Shown piece by piece: positions 50,797 through 55,694 of a DNA stretch of 55,694 nucleotides; the first letter of the stretch is position 1; each line of letters starts with the position of its first letter. Source of the DNA: Actinomycetota bacterium (lineage in GTDB: Bacteria > Actinomycetota > Actinomycetes > Nanopelagicales > Nanopelagicaceae); the NCBI GenBank assembly GCA_026392945.1, contig JAPLBB010000029.1:1-55694 (forward strand). The letters are read 5' to 3'. Below the pieces are notes generated by a model that saw nothing but the letters and a program-made list of their open reading frames with translations, ran no database searches and was not told where the DNA came from. The translations under genes were made by a program, and so were the position numbers.

Positions 50797-52143
50797 TTAA
50801 AGAGAAGCAATAGCTTCATCTAAAACAGCTAATCCATCTTTAAGAAGTGCCTCATCAATTGCAAGTGATGGCAATAATCTAATTACATTTGCATAGGTGC
50901 CAGCAGAGATAATTAATACACCCTTACTTACGCAATACTTAATAATTGCAGCCTGGGCCTCTGAGTTTGGCTCATCGGTGCCAGGCTTTACTAACTCAAT
51001 TGCCTGCATTGCGCCTCTGCCTCTTACCTCACCAATTATTGGATACTTCTTTGCCATTTCATTAAGCGCATCGGTCATAATTTTGCCGATCTTGTTAGCG
51101 CGCTCAACCAGATTATCTTTTTCAATTGTTTCGATTGCACCCAATGCTGCAGCACAGGCGATTGGATTTCCACCGTATGTGCCACCTAAGCCACTTAGGT
51201 GAATTGAATCCATAACATCAGCTCGGCCGGTTACCCCGGCAAGTGGCAGACCGGCAGCAATTCCCTTTGCGGTGACAATTAAATCTGGAACCACAGATTC
51301 ATCTTCACATGCAAACATATGACCTGTTCTAGCAAATCCAGTTTGCACCTCATCTGCGATAAATATAATTCCGTTCTCTTTACAGAATTTAGCAAGCCCC
51401 GGTAGAAAGCCCTTACACGGAACAATGAATCCACCCTCACCAAGAATCGGTTCTATAACAATACAAGCCACATTACTGGCACCAATCTCTTTTTCAATTT
51501 TATGGAGAACTGAAAATAAAATAGAACTTTCACAAGGTTTAGTGCATGCGTCGCATCGATATGGGTAAGCCAATGGCATTCGGTAAACGTCTGGAGCAAA
51601 GGGTCCAAATCCATCCTTGTATGGCATATTCTTCGCTGTCATCGCCATAGTTAAATTAGTTCGTCCGTGGTATCCGTGCTCAAAAACAATAACAGCAGAT
51701 CGTTTAGTAAATTTACGAGCAATCTTTACTGCATTTTCTACTGCTTCAGCACCTGAGTTGAAGAGAGCCGATTTCTTCTTATGAGTGCCCGGAGTCAAAC
51801 GATTTAGCGCCTCGCACACCTCGACGTAACCGGTGTAAGGCACCACCATGAAGCATGTGTGGGTGAAGGCTTCAATTTGTGTTTTAACATTTTCAATAAC
51901 TTTACTTGCGCTATGTCCAACATTTAATACTGCAATTCCGGCGCCTAAATCAAGAATTGAGTTGCCATCAACATCAACAATAATTGAACCTTCAGCACGT
52001 TCAATAAATACTGGAAAAGCTGTTCCAAGGGATGCTGATACGGCATCTGCTCTGCGCTTAATTAATTCGGCAGATTTTGGTCCAGGAATAGCGGTAATCA
52101 GATTACGCTTTTGAGCGATCGGATTTTTTGCCTCTGAGTACAT
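50797..52143 (-). CDS. gabT: 4-aminobutyrate aminotransferase
   Basis: A class III PLP transaminase of 448 residues. The PLP lysine is Lys293 (VTAKGIAAGLP) and the pyridine-N contact Asp is in IADEVQTGF (about 262-270). NSGAEAVENAVKIAR at 129-143 and YHGRT at 158-162 are GabT signatures. It would convert GABA to succinate semialdehyde; the semialdehyde dehydrogenase is not in the window unless the cassette dehydrogenase does both jobs. A small Cys cluster (Cys197, Cys200, Cys204) sits in a surface loop. A TAGCAT box stands six bases before the ATG. Confidence 0.9.
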   Translation of the reverse strand: MYSEAKNPIAQKRNLITAIPGPKSAELIKRRADAVSASLGTAFPVFIERAEGSIIVDVDGNSILDLGAGIAVLNVGHSASKVIENVKTQIEAFTHTCFMVVPYTGYVEVCEALNRLTPGTHKKKSALFNSGAEAVENAVKIARKFTKRSAVIVFEHGYHGRTNLTMAMTAKNMPYKDGFGPFAPDVYRMPLAYPYRCDACTKPCESSILFSVLHKIEKEIGASNVACIVIEPILGEGGFIVPCKGFLPGLAKFCKENGIIFIADEVQTGFARTGHMFACEDESVVPDLIVTAKGIAAGLPLAGVTGRADVMDSIHLSGLGGTYGGNPIACAAALGAIETIEKDNLVERANKIGKIMTDALNEMAKKYPIIGEVRGRGAMQAIELVKPGTDEPNSEAQAAIIKYCVSKGVLIISAGTYANVIRLLPSLAIDEALLKDGLAVLDEAIASL

Positions 52144-52149
52144 GCGTAA

Positions 52150-52187
52150 ATGCTATCTGAAGAGGTAAGTTGTTGGGTGGTTAAGAT
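52150..52187. promoter_or_regulatory. Divergent leaderless promoters for gabT and dxr
   Basis: On the minus strand TAGCAT (52155-52150) is six bases before the gabT ATG. On the plus strand TAAGAT (52182-52187) is six bases before the dxr ATG. The whole spacer is only 50 bases and neither gene has a Shine-Dalgarno. Confidence 0.5.
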
Positions 52188-52193
52188 AGGCAC

Positions 52194-53321
52194 ATGCGTG
52201 AAATTGTCATTCTGGGCTCAACTGGATCCATCGGCGTTCAAGCCCTTGAGATCGTAGCCGCCCACCCAAATAAGTTTCGCGTTGTCGGCTTAAGTGCGGG
52301 GCGGAAAAACCCCGCATTATTAATGGAGCAGGCAAAGAAATTTAATGTACCAATTGTCGGCAGCATGGCCCCCGCCCCACAAACAGATGGCGTAAAAGTA
52401 ATTGATGGTGATAACTCTTCAGTTGAAATTGCAGCTCTTCCATGCGACATTGTTTTAAATGGAATCACTGGATCAATCGGACTTGGGCCCACACTTTCCG
52501 CACTCGCTGTTGGAAACAAGGTGGCACTTGCTAATAAGGAGTCACTAGTTGCAGGCGGTGAACTAGTAATGAAGTATGGCCGGGATAAATTAATTCCAGT
52601 TGATTCAGAGCACTCAGCAATTTTTCAAGCGATGTTAGCTGGCAAAGAGAGTGATGTTAAGAAGTTAATTCTGACCGCAAGTGGTGGGCCATTTAGAGAT
52701 CGAACAGATTTATCTGATGTGACTGTGACAGATGCGCTTAATCATCCAACTTGGTCGATGGGTGAGGTGGTAACAATCAACTCTGCAACCTTGCTAAATA
52801 AAGGCCTTGAAATTATTGAGGCGCATTACCTATTTAATCTTGACTATGAAATGATCGAAGCGGTAATTCATCAGCAATCGGTAGTGCACTCCCTGGTGGA
52901 ATTTAATGATGGTTCAACTATCGCGCAGGCATCACCGCCAAATATGAAAGGCCCGATCGCATACGCACTTGCATATCCAGAGCGAATTAATAAAGCATGC
53001 GCACCAATTGATTGGAGTAAATCCCATACTTGGAATTTCTCACCAATTGATAATGAGAAGTATCCAGCAATTGAATTAGCAAAAAGGTGTGGTGAGTTAG
53101 ATGGCGGATTGCCTGCTGTTTATAACGCAGCTAATGAGGTTGCAGTTGCAGCATTTTTAGCACAACGAATTAAATTCACAGCAATAATTGAGTTAGTTGA
53201 GCAGGTAGTACAGTCTTTTGGCAGTAACACCCCAACTACAATTAGAGATATCTCAGATGTCAGTGCGATAGAGCAAAGTGCGCGAATGAAAGCAGAAGAG
53301 CTAATTAAGGAGATTGCATAA
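52194..53321 (+). CDS. dxr: 1-deoxy-D-xylulose 5-phosphate reductoisomerase
   Basis: This NADPH enzyme commits carbon to the MEP isoprenoid pathway. The 375-residue protein has the Rossmann motif ILGSTGSIG (7-15), VALANKESLVAGGE, the metal site PVDSEHSAIFQ, and GGPFRDRTDL, the flexible active-site loop. ispG three genes on belongs to the same pathway. rseP overlaps its stop by one base. Confidence 0.96.
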   Translation: MREIVILGSTGSIGVQALEIVAAHPNKFRVVGLSAGRKNPALLMEQAKKFNVPIVGSMAPAPQTDGVKVIDGDNSSVEIAALPCDIVLNGITGSIGLGPTLSALAVGNKVALANKESLVAGGELVMKYGRDKLIPVDSEHSAIFQAMLAGKESDVKKLILTASGGPFRDRTDLSDVTVTDALNHPTWSMGEVVTINSATLLNKGLEIIEAHYLFNLDYEMIEAVIHQQSVVHSLVEFNDGSTIAQASPPNMKGPIAYALAYPERINKACAPIDWSKSHTWNFSPIDNEKYPAIELAKRCGELDGGLPAVYNAANEVAVAAFLAQRIKFTAIIELVEQVVQSFGSNTPTTIRDISDVSAIEQSARMKAEELIKEIA

Positions 53322-54511
53322 TGGCAATTATTGGCGTGCTGGCATTTGTAGTTGCGCTTTTGTTATCTGTAATGATTCATGAAGCTGGGCATTATTTAAC
53401 TGCGAAAAAATTTGGTATGAAAGTGACTGAGTTCTTCTTAGGGTTTGGGCAAAAAATTTGGTCAACACAGCGGGGTGAAACTGAGTTTGGTATCAAAGCA
53501 ATTCCAGCAGGTGGTTACTGCCGAATAGTTGGTATGTCACCTCGGGAGGAATTAAGTGAGGCTGATAAAGATCGGGCATTTGTTAAGGCCGGGGTTGGTC
53601 AGCGATTAATTGTTTTAGGTGCTGGCTCATTTCTACACTTTGTAATTGGCTTTGTATTACTTCTTACTCTTTTTCTATCTGTTGGCCTTACCTCAGTTAC
53701 CAGCACAGTTGAGAAGGTAAGTGAGTGTATTCCGCAAAAAGCGAGTGAAGTTTGTTCAGCTAAATCAACGCCGTCACCTGCAAAAAATGTTGGCATATTA
53801 GCTGGGGATAAAATCATTAGAGTTGATGGCAAGAGCTATAAAGATTGGTCAGATGTTGTATCGGTAATTCGTGCCTCTGCTGGCAAAGAGTTAATTATTA
53901 CAGTTGAACGAAATGGCGCACCAGTTGATATTACGGTAACACCTGCAAGTAGAAATTTAGATGGAAATGTAATTGGCGTACTTGGCGTTGTTAATAAAGT
54001 TGGCACTATTACCTATGGCCCAGTTGATGCAGTTTCAAGAGCTGGCAAATTTACTGGCCAAATACTTCAAAACAGTGCCACGTCTTTAGTTTTACTACCA
54101 TCTAAGATTCCTAATTTAATTAGCCAAACTTTCGGCGGCGAAAAAAGAGATGCAGAAGGTTTAGTTGGGGTAGTAGGCGTTGCTCGGGTAAGTGGCGAGA
54201 CGGCAAATACCAAAGCATTAACAGTTCGAGAAAAGATTGCCACCTTTATTTTAATTATTGCCTCATTAAATTTGTTTGTCGGAATGTTTAATTTATTGCC
54301 ACTTTTGCCATTAGATGGTGGACATATGGCGGTTGCAATTGTTGATGGGGTAAGAAACTTCTTAGCTAGAAGGCGGGGGTTGGCAAAGCCGGCACCATTT
54401 GATGTTGAACGGCTCACACCAATCACTATGGTTGTCTTTGTTTTAATGGCAGCGTTATCAATTCTCCTACTTGCCGCAGATATCTTTAACCCAATTAAAA
54501 TGAATTTCTAG
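53321..54511 (+). CDS. rseP: Site-2 protease family zinc metallopeptidase (RseP/Rip1)
   Basis: An intramembrane protease that cleaves anti-sigma factors or other membrane substrates. The zinc motif HEAGH (His20, Glu21, His24) lies in the first helix, and the third ligand Asp in LLPLDGGH near residue 331. A single PDZ domain (about 140-215, KNVGILAGDKIIRVDG) lies between. Four membrane segments are expected. Actinobacteria place this gene between dxr and ispG (the Rip1 position in mycobacteria). Confidence 0.93.
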   Translation: MAIIGVLAFVVALLLSVMIHEAGHYLTAKKFGMKVTEFFLGFGQKIWSTQRGETEFGIKAIPAGGYCRIVGMSPREELSEADKDRAFVKAGVGQRLIVLGAGSFLHFVIGFVLLLTLFLSVGLTSVTSTVEKVSECIPQKASEVCSAKSTPSPAKNVGILAGDKIIRVDGKSYKDWSDVVSVIRASAGKELIITVERNGAPVDITVTPASRNLDGNVIGVLGVVNKVGTITYGPVDAVSRAGKFTGQILQNSATSLVLLPSKIPNLISQTFGGEKRDAEGLVGVVGVARVSGETANTKALTVREKIATFILIIASLNLFVGMFNLLPLLPLDGGHMAVAIVDGVRNFLARRRGLAKPAPFDVERLTPITMVVFVLMAALSILLLAADIFNPIKMNF

Positions 54512-54512
54512 G

Positions 54513-54518
54513 TAGGCT
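54513..54518 (+). promoter_or_regulatory. Leaderless -10 box for ispG
   Basis: TAGGCT, two bases past the rseP stop, is followed by six bases (TCACTC) and the ispG ATG. The same hexamer serves proA and the serine hydrolase. Confidence 0.5.
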
Positions 54519-54524
54519 TCACTC

Positions 54525-55676
54525 ATGGTTGATTTAGGAATTCCAGCCGCTCCACCTCCTACGCTTGCGCGGAGACGAAAAAGTAGGCAACTTAAAGTTG
54601 GTTCAGTATTAGTCGGTGGGGATGCACCTGTTTCAGTTCAATCGATGTGTACGACTTTAACCTCTGATGTAAATTCAACACTACAACAGATCGCAGAGTT
54701 AACTGCATCTGGTTGCCAAATAGTTAGAGTGGCAGTTCCTTCTCAAGATGATGCTGATGCACTTGCTCAGATTGCTAAAAAATCACAGATACCAGTAATT
54801 GCCGATATTCATTTTCAACCAAAGTATATTTTTGCCGCGATCGATGCTGGTTGTGCGGCAGTTCGAGTTAACCCAGGAAATATTAAACAATTTGATGACA
54901 AGGTTAAAGAGGTAGCAAAGGCAGCAGGGGATGCTGGGATTCCAATTCGAATTGGTGTTAACGCTGGTTCATTAGATCCAAGATTGCTAGCAAAGTATGG
55001 CAAGGCAACACCTGAAGCTCTCGCTGAATCTGCGTTATGGGAAGCATCATTATTTGAAGAGCATGGTTTTAGCGATATTAAAATCTCGGTAAAACATCAT
55101 GATCCGGTAACAATGGTTAAGGCTTATCGCTTGCTTGCAGCACAGTGTGATTATCCATTACATCTTGGCGTAACAGAGGCTGGACCAATTTTCCAAGGAA
55201 CAATTAAATCTGCAACCGCTTTTGGCATATTACTTGCCGAAGGAATTGGTGACACAATCAGAGTTTCACTCTCTGCCCCTCCAGTTGAAGAGGTAAAGGT
55301 TGGTATCTCGATTTTAGAATCACTTAATTTACGTCAACGTAAATTAGAGATTGTCTCTTGTCCATCATGTGGCCGTGCCCAAGTAGATGTTTACTCTTTG
55401 GCGGAAAAAGTTCAAGCTGGTTTGCAAGGAATGACTGTGCCACTTCGAGTTGCCGTAATGGGTTGTGTTGTTAATGGACCTGGTGAAGCTAGAGAAGCAG
55501 ATCTTGGTGTGGCATCTGGAAATGGTAAGGGTCAGATATTTGTTAAGGGCGAGGTAATTAAAACTGTGCCTGAAGCACAGATAGTTGAGACGCTAATTGA
55601 AGAGGCAATGCGCCTTGCTGAAGAAATGGAGGCTGCGGGAGTGGCATCAGGTACGCCATCCGTTGCTGTTCAATAG
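54525..55676 (+). CDS. ispG: 4-hydroxy-3-methylbut-2-enyl diphosphate synthase (IspG)
   Basis: This [4Fe-4S] enzyme of the MEP pathway makes HMBPP from MEcPP. The TIM-barrel domain starts with [13 protein letters not shown]; the iron-sulfur domain has cysteines in [11 protein letters not shown] (near residues 279 and 282) and [17 protein letters not shown] (near 314). The 383-residue length fits the bacterial two-domain form. A short N-terminal extension carries a Pro-rich patch (IPAAPPPT) and basic residues. Confidence 0.96.
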   Translation: MVDLGIPAAPPPTLARRRKSRQLKVGSVLVGGDAPVSVQSMCTTLTSDVNSTLQQIAELTASGCQIVRVAVPSQDDADALAQIAKKSQIPVIADIHFQPKYIFAAIDAGCAAVRVNPGNIKQFDDKVKEVAKAAGDAGIPIRIGVNAGSLDPRLLAKYGKATPEALAESALWEASLFEEHGFSDIKISVKHHDPVTMVKAYRLLAAQCDYPLHLGVTEAGPIFQGTIKSATAFGILLAEGIGDTIRVSLSAPPVEEVKVGISILESLNLRQRKLEIVSCPSCGRAQVDVYSLAEKVQAGLQGMTVPLRVAVMGCVVNGPGEAREADLGVASGNGKGQIFVKGEVIKTVPEAQIVETLIEEAMRLAEEMEAAGVASGTPSVAVQ

Positions 55677-55677
55677 A

Positions 55678-55694
55678 TAGGCTTTACCTATGTT
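55678..55694 (+). other. Promoter box and first bases of the next gene (cut by the window end)
   Basis: TAGGCT (55678-55683) overlaps the end of ispG and is followed by six bases (TTACCT) and ATG at 55690. This is the same layout as before ispG and proA, so a gene probably starts here. Only five bases of it are in the window. In other actinobacteria a GNAT acetyltransferase or proS often follows ispG; nothing here decides. Confidence 0.4.

Overview
The window is a gene-dense, AT-rich stretch of an actinobacterial chromosome. Actinobacterial hallmarks are the paired clpP1-clpP2 next to clpX, the folC-DUF4233-ndk order, the mreBCD-mrdA-rodA block followed by an RNase E/G with a long charged N-terminus, and gatCAB. 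Low GC, many overlapping stop/start codons and very short spacers point to a streamlined genome such as the freshwater acI lineage (Nanopelagicales). That placement is inference from composition and synteny, not a database result. No insertion sequence, phage gene, CRISPR array or rRNA was seen.

Layout. 1-4.2 kb: tRNA-Pro, trigger factor, ClpP1P2 and ClpX, with a ClgR-like operator before clpP1. 4.2-9 kb: valS, folC, a DUF4233 membrane protein, ndk. 9-17 kb: the rod-shape and septal-wall machinery (mreBCD, mrdA, rodA) and RNase E. 17-25.7 kb: L21, L27, obgE, proB, a serine hydrolase on the minus strand, proA, gatCAB. 25.7-36.3 kb: branched-chain amino acid and serine synthesis (ilvD, an attenuator leader, ilvB, ilvN, ilvC, serA, leuB, ilvE, cimA). 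36.3-43.8 kb: xerC, a methyltransferase, then rpsB-tsf-pyrH-frr-cdsA-rlmN. 43.8-52.1 kb: a polyamine/agmatine uptake and breakdown cassette (aminobutyraldehyde dehydrogenase, potDABC, agmatinase, gabT). 52.2-55.7 kb: dxr-rseP-ispG and the first bases of another gene. The cassette interrupts the usual actinobacterial run rlmN-dxr-rseP-ispG.

Points beyond routine annotation. (1) Many operons begin with an extended -10 hexamer (TAnnnT) exactly six bases before an ATG/GTG and no Shine-Dalgarno, the signature of leaderless mRNAs. (2) The ilvBNC operon has a 24-residue Val/Ile-rich leader peptide and an intrinsic terminator. (3) The rpsB leader holds two mutually exclusive hairpin sets. (4) rne and tsf each need a -1 shift, both at the same A-AAA-CTG sequence. 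(5) gatC lacks its central third. (6) Between potC and agmatinase lie an agmatinase N-terminal fragment, an unannotated 47-residue minus-strand gene and a long inverted repeat over the agmatinase promoter.

All calls were made by reading the sequence and the translated frames; no alignment, folding or database search was run.
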